DNA from: Russula earlei | Taxonomy: Eukaryota; Basidiomycota; Agaricomycetes; Russulales; Russulaceae | Length of the DNA: 13,935 bases | Direction of reading: 5' to 3' | NCBI GenBank assembly: GCA_025769875.1 | Contig: JAGFNK010001167.1 | Coordinates: 1-13,935, forward strand | In this document: positions 1-6,943 of the stretch, in pieces | How positions within the stretch are numbered: the first letter of the stretch is position 1 | Layout: each line of letters begins with the position of its first letter | Program-made: the position numbers and the translations under genes | The notes under the pieces: model-generated | Told to the model about the DNA's origin: nothing | Seen by the model: only the letters and a program-made list of their open reading frames with translations | The model's database searches: none

Positions 1-404
1 GGACTGCTCCCCTCCTTTCTCTCCTCTCCTCTTACCTTGGACCAGTCAGCCTTATGATCTCACTTGTGCGTCCCTGGACTCGCTACAGCAGGGAGGGCTT
101 CAATCCTCTACTTTTCGTCATCTCTTGGTTGGAAAGGTCACATGTTTGGTCACATGATGTGGCCAAATTGTGTCAACGCAATTTTATGACCTTGTCCCAA
201 ATGCATCAAAATTGATAGATAATGTGTTTAGAAACAAGTTTCCTACTTCAAAATTATCACTCTTATTATTCCTTCAAATGGATAGTATTGCAGAAAGTGT
301 GCTCAGAGACCTTTTCATAGGCATCCTATCTATAGTCTTCAGGACTTAGAATAGCAAAAGGTATAATGTGGCAAGCATCAAAGCCATTGCAAAAGTGGGG
401 ATGT
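1..404. other. Unassigned AT-rich host DNA
   Basis: No ORF of useful length and no family motif is visible on either strand. The first ~45 bases are a pyrimidine-rich tract (CTCCTCTCCTC type). A short direct repeat, GGTCACATG, occurs twice near 136-160. The stretch ends at the target duplication of the Copia element, so bases to its left and from 5940 onward were contiguous before insertion. Confidence 0.5.
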
Positions 405-409
405 TTGCT
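405..409. repeat. Target site duplication of Copia element (left), TTGCT
   Basis: TTGCT directly precedes the first LTR base and is repeated exactly at 5935-5939, directly after the other LTR. Five bases is the duplication length usual for Ty1/Copia integrases. The following T also matches, so a 6-bp reading is possible because the LTR itself starts with T. Confidence 0.9.
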
Positions 410-511
410 TGTAGAAACTATGTGTTTTAATGAGAGTGGGAGAAATGACAGTTTTTGTGAGTGAGTGCCGCATCCGAAGGGAGGCCTACACATTCGCACT
501 CACGAGGGTTG

Positions 512-596
512 CTGAATAAGCAATGACTGTGCTCAGTGACTCATGCGCATAAGCGATCACTGAAGATATATTACCTGAATAAGCAATGACTGTGCT
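512..596. repeat. LTR-internal direct repeat, 22 bp x2
   Basis: CTGAATAAGCAATGACTGTGCT occurs at 512-533 and again at 575-596 without mismatch, 63 bp apart start to start. The same duplication exists in the other full-length LTR (from about 5503 and 5567), and a slightly decayed version exists in the solo LTR, so it is a family feature and not a local slip. Confidence 0.85.
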
Positions 597-678
597 ATCC
601 AGGTATGAGCACTTATGGAACATAAGAAAGGGTAGCTAAAACGTACCTCAGTGACTCACGTGCATAAGCGATCACTGA
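532..678. repeat. LTR-internal hairpin module, ~32 bp x2
   Basis: The module starting CTCAGTGACTC and ending GCGATCACTGA occurs at about 532-563 and 647-678. Each copy is an imperfect inverted repeat: CAGTGA at one end pairs with TCACTG at the other across about 17 nt. In element orientation it lies downstream of the TATA-like box, so it would be in the transcribed part of the LTR. Confidence 0.75.
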
Positions 679-790
679 GGGAAGGTAAGTATTTGTCTAC
701 TCATATAAGTAGGAAGCAGGTGCGGATTCTATAACTCCGCGGATGAAGGGTATGCAAGAAACGGGACAATGATCGAGCCAATAGACATCC

Positions 791-808
791 AGACTAGTTA
801 ATTAGTCT
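791..808. repeat. Near-palindrome in LTR U3
   Basis: AGACTAGTTAATTAGTCT is an 18-bp near-perfect inverted repeat with one mismatched base pair. It is unchanged at 5783-5800 in the other LTR and in the reverse direction at 6182-6199 in the solo LTR. Its preservation among otherwise diverged copies and its position upstream of the TATA-like box would suit a transcription-factor site, but this is inference. Confidence 0.6.
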
Positions 809-937
809 AGGTACTAATTGTTGTAAATAGCTAGATCCACTTAGGGTGGCCTAATGGCACGGGTATATGTATCGACTGAGGGGACAACTCACTCGTTCTC
901 GTGCGCTCGCGATCGAGTTCACTCGCGCTCAGGAATT

Positions 938-1604
938 TTACAACACTCCCCTCGCTTTGTGGACAGGCCGAGTCCTGACGCAAAGTGTTTGACCTTCAGA
1001 AGGGAGCGCCTTGGTGAGCGCTCGGCGAGCATGTCATCTGTTGGGCAATACACGAGTCGCGCAGAGCCTTGCTCGATGACCCATCGAATCCAGTGGTACC
1101 GGACGTCGATGTGTTTGGTCCGGTGATATACTGATGGTCGCGCGCGAGCGCGATAGCTGACTGATTGTCGGAGAAAAGGGTGGTGGCGTTAGAGAGGGGG
1201 CCAAAGACTTCTGAGATAAGGCTGCGCAGCCATAGCGCTTCCTTCATCCCGTGAGTGGCCGCAACGTATTCACTCTCTGTGGTCGAGAGCGAAATGATCT
1301 CCTGGCGCTTTGAGGACCAAGAGACAGCACCCCTCGATGAGGAACGCGTAGCCTGAGATGGCGCCGATCCTCGGCCATGCTGCCATCCGCGTCCGCATAT
1401 CCTTCGAGGACGCGCTTTGTTTCGCCGTAAGTGAGCCACAAGTCGCGTGTGCCAGACAAGTAACGGTAAATTCGCTTGACTGCATGCCAGTGCGCTGGGC
1501 CTGGGTTTGTGGCGAACCGTGCTACGGTGGCCACTGCAAAGGCGATGTCCGGGCGCGTGGAAAGTGCGGCCCAATTGAGGGCGCCGACGGCCTCGCGGTA
1601 TGGT
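938..1604 (-). pseudogene. Copia RNase H domain and pol C-terminus (broken)
   Basis: This is the RNase H part of the Copia polyprotein, which degrades the RNA strand of the RNA:DNA hybrid during reverse transcription. Visible in order on the minus strand: a connection segment (ARFATNPGPAHWHAVKRIYR), the first acidic motif YADADGS (Asp near 1391-1393), TESEYVAA (Glu near 1275-1277), FSDNQSA (Asp near 1167-1169), then the TKHIDVRYH motif near 1120 and a DVLTKAL tail near 1000, the conserved Copia C-terminus. At least four frame slips (about 1605, 1360, 1335 and 1128) separate these blocks. In the tail frame the coding sequence runs through the polypurine tract and stops at TAA 938-940, three codons inside the LTR. 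Confidence 0.85.
946..955 (-). other. Polypurine tract of Copia element
   Basis: On the minus strand GCGAGGGGAG abuts the 3' LTR, whose first bases in element orientation are TGTTGT. Position and composition fit the RNase H-resistant plus-strand primer of LTR retroelements. It lies inside the reading frame of the pol tail, so it is also coding. Confidence 0.75.
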
Positions 1605-3082
1605 ACATCCGCATGGCGGCAGACTCAGCCGCGCTTGTTGGCGACTGCTCGCGCGTGAGGCGGGACTGTATGTCCATGGGTGTGGAGAGTGGTTTGAGCT
1701 CGTCTAAATGATAGCGACGAAGGATCGAGTCAATATATGCTCGCTGCGACATGTGGATGGTGCCGCCGCCGGTCACGTTGGATCTCAATACCGAGCATCC
1801 AATGGAGCTCGCCCAGGTCAGTGACCTCGACGTGCTCGCGCAGGCCATCCTTGAATTCAGTCACAAGTTGCTCGCTGCTCGCCGCGATTGTGCAATCGTC
1901 AACATGCACAGCGACGACCGTTATGTCGCGCCCGGCTTGTCTGGACTTGTAAAACACGGCTTGATCAACAGAGCACTGTTTGAAACCGAGTGAGGCAAAA
2001 ATGGAGGAGAGTTTCTGGTACCAACGCCTCCCAGATTGTTTGAGCCCATAAAGTGTCTTCACGAGACGTAGGACGCGCGTGCCTGCCCCCGGGTCTCGGT
2101 AGCCCGGGGGGTGTTGCATGTATAGAATTTCTTGGTTGTTGAGCACGCCGTTAAGGTAGGCCCCTTTGATATCAACCTGGTGGAGTCAAGACGGAGGCGA
2201 TTTGCCATGGCTATGATGGCGCGACGACGCAAGACGGGCTACTGGTGCATAAGTATATCGTAGTCAATACCTCCGATTTGGCTGAATCCTTGGGCGACAA
2301 GCCGCCTTGTAGCGCGCGATGTTGCCGCTGCGTCCTTTTTGGCCTTGAAGACCCATTTGGAACCAATGATGTTGGCTCCTGGGGGTGGTTCTTCGAGTCG
2401 CCAAGTGCCTGCAGTCTTTAGTGTAGCGAGTTCCTCTTTGATGGCCTGCTCCCAGAGGGGCCAATCAGGCCTCCGCTTCGCTTCGGTGAGCGAGCGAGGC
2501 TCCAACGCTTCTGCATCGGAAGTTGCAGTGGCGAAGGCATGTTCGAGGCCAGCGAAGTCTTCAAGGAGCATGGGCAGGCCATCGGCAACCGACCATGCTC
2601 CCCCTGCTTCCTCAGTGTCGAAGAGCCTGGCAGGCGGATGCCGCGCGGTATGCGGGGCCCCGGCGTGCGGAAGTAACGCCTTCGCCTGCCTGGAGGTCAC
2701 GGACGGCGTGAGGGTTTGCGAAGGCGGGTGGAGCGTCGAGGGCCATCTGTAAGGCTGGTTTCAACTTCTTCTTCTGATGCTGGATATTGAATTGGTGCAG
2801 GCAGGGGTTCAGGCGATTGAGGCGGAATGGGTGACTCTGGTGTGAGGTCAGGGTTGGGGTCAGGTTCCTCTTCAGGATGTTCGGAATGGGTAGGCGTTTT
2901 GGGGACTTCATGCAGGCCGGGGTCCTCAGCGTGCCGCTCGCTTCCAGCGGTTGGGACCGCGATGCGCTGCTCCCCCTCGAGCGGTGCGCGGGACGAGAAA
3001 TAGACGTCGCGCTCGACGCTTACAGTTCGAGTGGTGGGCCAATAGATTCTGTGGGCATGTGAATCAGTGTCTACCCCAGCCA
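1605..3082 (-). pseudogene. Copia reverse transcriptase with integrase-RT linker (broken)
   Basis: The 5' part (about 3082-2697) encodes the post-integrase segment (RTVSVERDVYF) followed by an acidic, proline-rich linker and a basic patch (RRSTRLRKPSRR), typical between Copia integrase and RT. The RT starts near 2470 with WPLWEQAIKEELATL and GSKWVFKAKKD, continues through RLVAQGFSQ, and has palm motif A VDIKGAYLNG (Asp 2171-2173) and motif C HVDDCTIA (two Asp codons, 1895-1900). KTLYGLKQS and WMLGIEI are also Copia landmarks. Both catalytic motifs are intact. Frame slips lie near 3083, 2700, 2330, 2300, 2255, two compensating ones around 2222 and 2180, and one near 1772. Confidence 0.9.
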
Positions 3083-3849
3083 TTTGCCTTCGCGTGCTCT
3101 AGGGTTCAACTTAGAACCCTTGTTGTTTGTGTGTACCCATACACTGCAGCCCCACCGGTGAAGGCCGGACAAATCCGGCGGTTCCTTATGCAGCGCTTCA
3201 TATGGTGTTTTGCCGTCTAGTGCGCGGGTGGCGGTGCGATTCTTGAGCCAGACAGCATGCCGCAGCGCTTCTCCCCATAGAGATTTTGGGAGCCCACTTT
3301 CGTGAGAGAGGGCACGCATGCGTTCTAGCAGAGTCCTGTTAAGGCGCTCTGCGATCCCGTTGTGCTGTGGCGTGTCGTGGGTGGTGAGCCGCCGCGGTGC
3401 CAGCCGCGGCCAGGTGCTTGTCGAAGGCGCCACTTAAGTACTCGCCTCCGCGGTCGGAGCGGAGCACTTTGATCGCACTGCAATGACCTTGTGACTTTGC
3501 CCATGCCTCAAAGGCTCTATACATTTCGAAGGCTTCAGATTTCTTGGTTAACAGGAAGGCGACTGTATAGCGAGTTGCGAGTCAGTGAATGTAATGAAGT
3601 GTTTTCGACCCTGGCGTGTTGCAACGGATGCAGGCCCCCAGAGATCGCTGTTGATCTCTTCCCCAAAATGCTGAGGGAGTGCTGCGACGCACTTTCAGTA
3701 TGGGGAGGCGGGTAGCGCGGGCGAATATACATGCTTCGCAGTCGCTCGGCTTGGATGTAGTGTCGATGGTAATGCCTCGAACTGCTCCTGTTTGAACTAG
3801 TTTGAGGGCACTTCCGATTGCGATGTGACCAAGGCGTCTATGTAGCTCC
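3071..3849 (-). pseudogene. Copia integrase (broken)
   Basis: Integrase joins the cDNA ends to chromosomal DNA. The zinc-binding pre-integrase region shows LHRRLGH and CEAC (H-x4-H...C-x2-C, about 3842-3729). The catalytic core follows: SDLWGPAS (first Asp 3644-3646), LRSDRGGEY (second Asp 3453-3455) and NGIAERLNRTL (Glu 3347-3349). The last two are about 35 codons apart, the classical D,D35E spacing. Core strand residues HFITFTD and YTVAFLLTKKSEAFEMYRAF lie between the first two. Slips are visible near 3663, 3580, 3397 and 3083. All catalytic residues survive. Confidence 0.9.
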
Positions 3850-4530
3850 ATGACTGAAAGTTCAACAGAGTGAACGTATTCAGTGCTGCGCTCTACACGA
3901 TATAGTCCTGCGCTGCGGGGTATGTGAGCTACTCGCCCACCTGTCGGAGCGACAATGTCCAAAAATCCATTATGCAGCTCCATGCAATAGCCCTCCTGAT
4001 CTAGGGCTCCGAGCGAAACAAGCGTGTAGGCAACTTTCGGCGCGTGGAGAACTCCTCGAAGTGTTAATGTGCGCCAGCCACCCACATCTGGTACCTGCAC
4101 GGTTAGCGATCCAACACCGATCGCTTGAAACTGCTGCTGATTTGCGGTGAGAGAGTTACGGGTGGCGAAAGGGGGTGATAGCCAATGAAGTCCCCTCTAT
4201 AGGGGCTAATATGCTTTGTGGCTCCGGAATCGTAGAGCTCGATGCGGGTCTCGCTGCTGTTGACAACAATGGACGGGCCGTCTGCTGCATCCTTTCAGGT
4301 GAGTTCGAAAGCTCCCCCAGTTGTACTTTCAACACATGCGTCTCCCTGTAAGGAGCAAGTCAAGTCACTGGGTGAAATGTGAGCAGTGCCGTCTGCCTCC
4401 TCGGCCAGCCAAAACCCGTCTGCTTCACCGCATCGTCGGCAACGGCGTTTGCTGACCCGACTGGTCGGGTTTCTGCTTTGGTGGGTGCTGGGGTGCTGCC
4501 AGACTTGGGTGCGGGCTGCGCTCCTGCATT
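3850..4530 (-). pseudogene. Copia aspartic protease region (broken, in-frame stop)
   Basis: The retroviral-type aspartic protease cuts the gag-pol precursor. Its active-site loop is read as LYDSGATKHISPY, with DSGA encoded by 4231-4220. Upstream the frame ends FELT then TGA at 4294-4296 and continues as KDAADGPSIVV, so this stop interrupts an otherwise aligned frame. Downstream, after a slip near 4170, comes FQAIGVGSLTVQV and GVLHAPKVAYTLVSLGAL, the fixed C-terminal part of Copia proteases that leads to the pre-integrase domain. A further slip near 4430 separates the protease from the end of gag. Confidence 0.85.
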
Positions 4531-5379
4531 CCCCTCCTTCTTCGGGGAGCGGCACTCGCCGCCCAGTGTCCTGGTTTCCCGCAATTGTGGCACTTGCCTC
4601 GGCGACGCTTCTTCCTAGCGTCGTCGGACCCATGAGCAGCTAAGGCCTCGTCCGGCTGCTGGTCCCTTCTGCCCGAGCTTTGGCTATGTTGGCCGCGCCC
4701 GCGGCGGGTCTTAATTCGATCCGCTTCTTCGCATATAGAGGTGATGAGGGAGTCCATGGAGACTTGGCTAGTAGTGTTGGTAAGTCGCGCCACTGTCATA
4801 AGTCCGGACGCGAATCGCGCTAGCTCCTCAGGGATGCTGCGAAGGACGGTGCGCTGGTATTCCGCGTCGGAAACACTGACTCCAGACGCATGGAGCTCCT
4901 CACGCTTGAAGGAGATCTTGTAGGAAGATACGAACGTCCGCCCTTAGCGCAACGGCTCTCCAAGAAGGCTTGGAGCCGGTCGCTCTGCGCGTATTCGCTT
5001 TTTAGCTTGTACTCCTGCGAGACTAAGTTCCAGCATGCCTCCGCGGTGTTGAGACGTCCCACGCGTACTGCGACAGCATCGGGGAGACGTTGGCAGAGCA
5101 GGAACCGTGCGATGCGGTCATTGCGGTCCCAGGCCTTCACAGCCAGGTCTTCATCGGCGGTTGGACTCTGCGGGTTTGCTGGGGCAGGGCGCGTGGCGGT
5201 TCCGTCAAAATACCCCATTCTGTCGGTTGCCTCCATAGCTTGTGTGAAGCGCATGGTGAACACAGCCCAGTTGGAGCCGTTCAGTTCGAGATGAGGGATA
5301 ATGGCTGGGAGTTGATCAAAAGTCCCAGGTGCAGGCACGGGCACGGAGTTGTGGGTACAGCTGAGGATGTGGAAGCCAT
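4530..5379 (-). pseudogene. Copia gag with CCHC zinc knuckle (broken)
   Basis: Gag forms the virus-like particle. A likely start is ATG 5379-5377, nine bases after the primer-binding site and in good context (CAGATGG). That frame shifts after about 16 codons (near 5340-5325) into FDQLPAIIPHLELNG and SNWAVFTMRFTQAMEA, the L-x-G-x-N-W block of Copia gag. The helical part SDRLQAFLESRC follows. Slips near 4940 and 4900 lead to KREELHASGVSVSDAEYQ and then to an R/K-rich stretch with CHNCGKPGHW, the start of a C-x2-C-x4-H-x4-C knuckle. One base is missing between the His and the last Cys (near 4547), so the knuckle itself is frameshifted (next frame: ECRSPKKEG). Confidence 0.85.
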
Positions 5380-5387
5380 CTGAGGGC

Positions 5388-5401
5388 CAGGGCCCATAAC
5401 C
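5388..5401 (-). other. Primer-binding site: half-tRNA type (initiator tRNA-Met anticodon arm)
   Basis: On the minus strand GGTTATGGGCCCTG begins at the base directly after the 5' LTR. Its complement, CAGGGCCCATAACC, reads as the anticodon stem-loop of eukaryotic initiator tRNA-Met (CAT anticodon in loop CCCATAAC). It does not resemble a tRNA 3' end, which would need a TGG start. Drosophila copia has the equivalent site, and Ty5 of Saccharomyces is primed by a half-tRNA in the same way. The match is from memory of tRNA sequences; the host tRNA was not seen. Confidence 0.8.
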
Positions 5402-5934
5402 TGTAGAAACTATGGGGTTTAACGAGAGTGGGAGAAACGACAGTTTTTGTGAGTGAGTGCCGCGTCCGAAGGGAGGCCTACACGTTCGCACTCGCGAGGG
5501 TCGCTGAATAAGCAATGACTGTGCTCAGTGACTCGCGCCGTAAGCGATCACTGAAGATATATTACCTGAATAAGCAATGACTGTGCTATCCAGGTATGAG
5601 CTCTTATGGAACGTAAGAAAAGGGTAGCTAAAAACGTACCTCAGTGACTCGCGCGTAAGCGATCACTGAGGGAAGGTAAGTATTTTGTCTACTCATATAA
5701 GTAGGAAACAGGTGCGGATTCTGTAAGTCCGCGGACGAAGGGTATGCAAGAAACGGGACAATGATCGAGCCAATAGACATCCAGACTAGTTAATTAGTCT
5801 AGGTACTAATTGTTGTAAATAGCTAGATCCACTTAGGGTGGCCTAATGGACGGGTATATGTATCGACTGAGGGGACAACTCACTCGTTCTCGTGCGCTCG
5901 CGATCGAGTTCACTCGCGCTCGGAATTTACAACA
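5402..5934 (-). repeat. Copia 5' LTR (minus-strand element)
   Basis: This 533-bp LTR begins TGTAGAAAC and ends TTTACAACA on the plus strand. It abuts the primer-binding site on one side and the TTGCT duplication on the other. It keeps CG at most sites where the 410-945 copy has TG or CA, and has the same duplicated internal modules. In element orientation it would supply the promoter for the genomic RNA. Confidence 0.95.
5692..5701 (-). promoter_or_regulatory. Candidate TATA box of Copia LTR
   Basis: CTTATATGAG on the minus strand lies about 233 nt into the LTR in element orientation and sits inside a short inverted repeat (CTACT...AGTAG). It is conserved at about 700-709 and near 6280-6290 in the other LTRs. 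It is the best TATA-like element upstream of the presumed transcribed part. No transcript data are available. Confidence 0.35.
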
Positions 5935-5939
5935 TTGCT
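5935..5939. repeat. Target site duplication of Copia element (right), TTGCT
   Basis: Exact copy of 405-409, directly after the last LTR base (ACAACA). It confirms that both LTRs belong to one insertion event. Confidence 0.9.
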
Positions 5940-6051
5940 TACATAACCCGTGCCGGCAATGAATGACACCTACCTTACGTGAGAAATTGATGGTGTCCGA
6001 AGATGGGCGCAGGGATAGTACTGTCCATAATAACTTTGAACTGGACATTTC
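5940..6051. other. Host spacer between Copia element and inverted solo LTR
   Basis: This ~110-bp piece of host DNA has no recognisable coding or repeat signal. It would be the loop if the two flanking LTRs paired. Its last five bases (6047-6051, ATTTC) match ATTTG at 6578-6582 except for one base and are the probable target duplication of the solo LTR. Confidence 0.5.
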
Positions 6052-6577
6052 TGTTGTATTTTCCCAAGTGAGCTTGATCACGAGCGCATGAGAACGAGTG
6101 AGTTGTCCCCTCAGTCCGATACATATACCCATACCATTAGGCCACCCTAAGTGGATTTAGCTATTTACAACAATAGTACCTAGACTAATTAACTAGTCTG
6201 GATGTCTATTGGCTCAATCATTGTCCCGTTTCTTGCATACCCTTCGTCTGCGGACTTGTAGAATCCGCACCTGTTTCCTACTTATATGAGTAGACAAAAT
6301 ACTTACCTTCCCTCAGTGATCGCTTATGCACGCAAGTCACTGAGGTACGTTCTTTTAGCTACCCTTCCTACATTCCAGAGAGCTCATACATGGATAGCAC
6401 AGTCATTGCTTATTCAGGTAATATACCTTTAGTGATCGCTTACGCGCGCGAGTCACTGAGCACAGTCATGCTTATTCAGTGACCCTCGTGAGTGCGACAT
6501 GTAGGCCTCCCCTCGACGCTGCACTCACTCACAAAACTGTTGTTCTCCCACTCTCGTTAAACCACATAGTTTCTACA
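6052..6577 (+). repeat. Solo Copia LTR, inverted relative to the full element
   Basis: The sequence begins TGTTGTATTTTCCC and ends GTTTCTACA. It aligns over its whole length with the reverse complement of the 5402-5934 LTR, including the duplicated modules, the near-palindrome (6182-6199) and the TATA-like box. Flanks ATTTC and ATTTG suggest a 5-bp target duplication with one later change. No internal element sequence adjoins it, so it is a solo LTR, normally the product of LTR-LTR recombination. It has more private differences than the other two copies and is probably older. Confidence 0.9.
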
Positions 6578-6582
6578 ATTTG

Positions 6583-6796
6583 GAACGAAGTATGGGATAC
6601 GGAGCCGGCTACAGTTTCTCGTTATGCGGGCTGTTATGTTCACCATTCTGTGAAATATGGCACTCTGTTCTGAATACGATCTTGGCCCTATGCCAATATG
6701 CCTCTATATCTGTGGTCTGCTCAATGCTCAGCTCTATGCCATGCGTGTGGCCATGGTGCCTTACATCCAGCTGTCGCTCGGGGTAGGGTATTGCCC
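6583..6796. other. Host segment between solo LTR and MULE
   Basis: No recognisable family. On the minus strand the segment stays open from the MULE target site to a TAG at 6609-6611, in frame with an ORF on the far side of the MULE (see 6609-9843). Confidence 0.4.
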
Positions 6797-6805
6797 GTTG
6801 GCGAC
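6797..6805. repeat. MULE target site duplication (left), GTTGGCGAC
   Basis: The 9-bp sequence is repeated exactly at 9651-9659, immediately outside both inverted repeats. Nine bases is the usual duplication length for Mutator-like elements. The next base is A on both sides, so a 10-bp reading is possible if the element is taken to start at 6807. Confidence 0.9.
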
Positions 6806-6875
6806 AGTTGCATTCTTTTCGCGGTGGGTTGAGTTACCATAAAAGGCGATTTTGTTGGCAAGAGAATCGTTACAT
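6806..6875 (+). repeat. MULE left terminal inverted repeat
   Basis: Pairs with 9580-9650. The outermost part (starting AGTTGCAT) matches only roughly. Then TTTCGCGG and TTGAGTTACC match with few changes. The core TTACCATAAAAGGCGATT (6834-6851) is identical over 18 bp to its partner, followed by another well-matched block, GGCAAGAGA. Confidence 0.9.
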
Positions 6876-6943
6876 CAATTATGCATTTAAATGTCACCAA
6901 ATCATTTTCTCAATTACATATTTAATGACTTATTTATTAGCTA

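Larger units (their letters stand above)
410..945 (-). repeat. Copia 3' LTR (minus-strand element)
   Basis: This 536-bp LTR is bounded by TGTAGAAAC at its left edge and TTTTACAACA at its right edge, giving the TG...CA ends expected of LTRs. It aligns end to end with 5402-5934. Compared with that copy it carries TG or CA at about ten sites where the partner has CG, and it differs by several one-base homopolymer length changes. It contains two pairs of duplicated modules and a near-palindrome, listed separately. The pol stop codon falls inside it at 938-940. Confidence 0.95.
410..5934 (-). mobile_element. Full-length Ty1/Copia LTR retrotransposon, coding-defective
   Basis: The element is about 5.5 kb: LTR (5402-5934), primer-binding site (5388-5401), gag, protease, integrase, reverse transcriptase, RNase H, polypurine tract (946-955), LTR (410-945). 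It reads on the minus strand and is flanked by a perfect TTGCT duplication. Integrase before reverse transcriptase places it in Copia, not Gypsy. Every structural landmark is present, but the polyprotein is interrupted by roughly twenty single-base frame slips and one clear in-frame TGA (4294-4296), so it cannot be autonomous as written. The LTRs are roughly 95% identical by eye, so insertion is not very recent, unless part of the difference is consensus error. Confidence 0.95.

Noticed and set aside
854..1126. Plus-strand ORF of 90 codons overlapping the LTR end
   Set aside because: It begins in the 3' LTR and runs antisense to the RNase H domain; no motif, and it is explained as a shadow frame.
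5833..6132. Minus-strand ORF of 99 codons spanning LTR, spacer and solo LTR
   Set aside because: It crosses two LTR boundaries and a host spacer; no family resemblance.
410..6577. CRISPR-like array suggested by repeated hairpin modules
   Set aside because: Only two copies per module per LTR with unequal spacing, in a eukaryotic LTR; no array, leader or cas genes.
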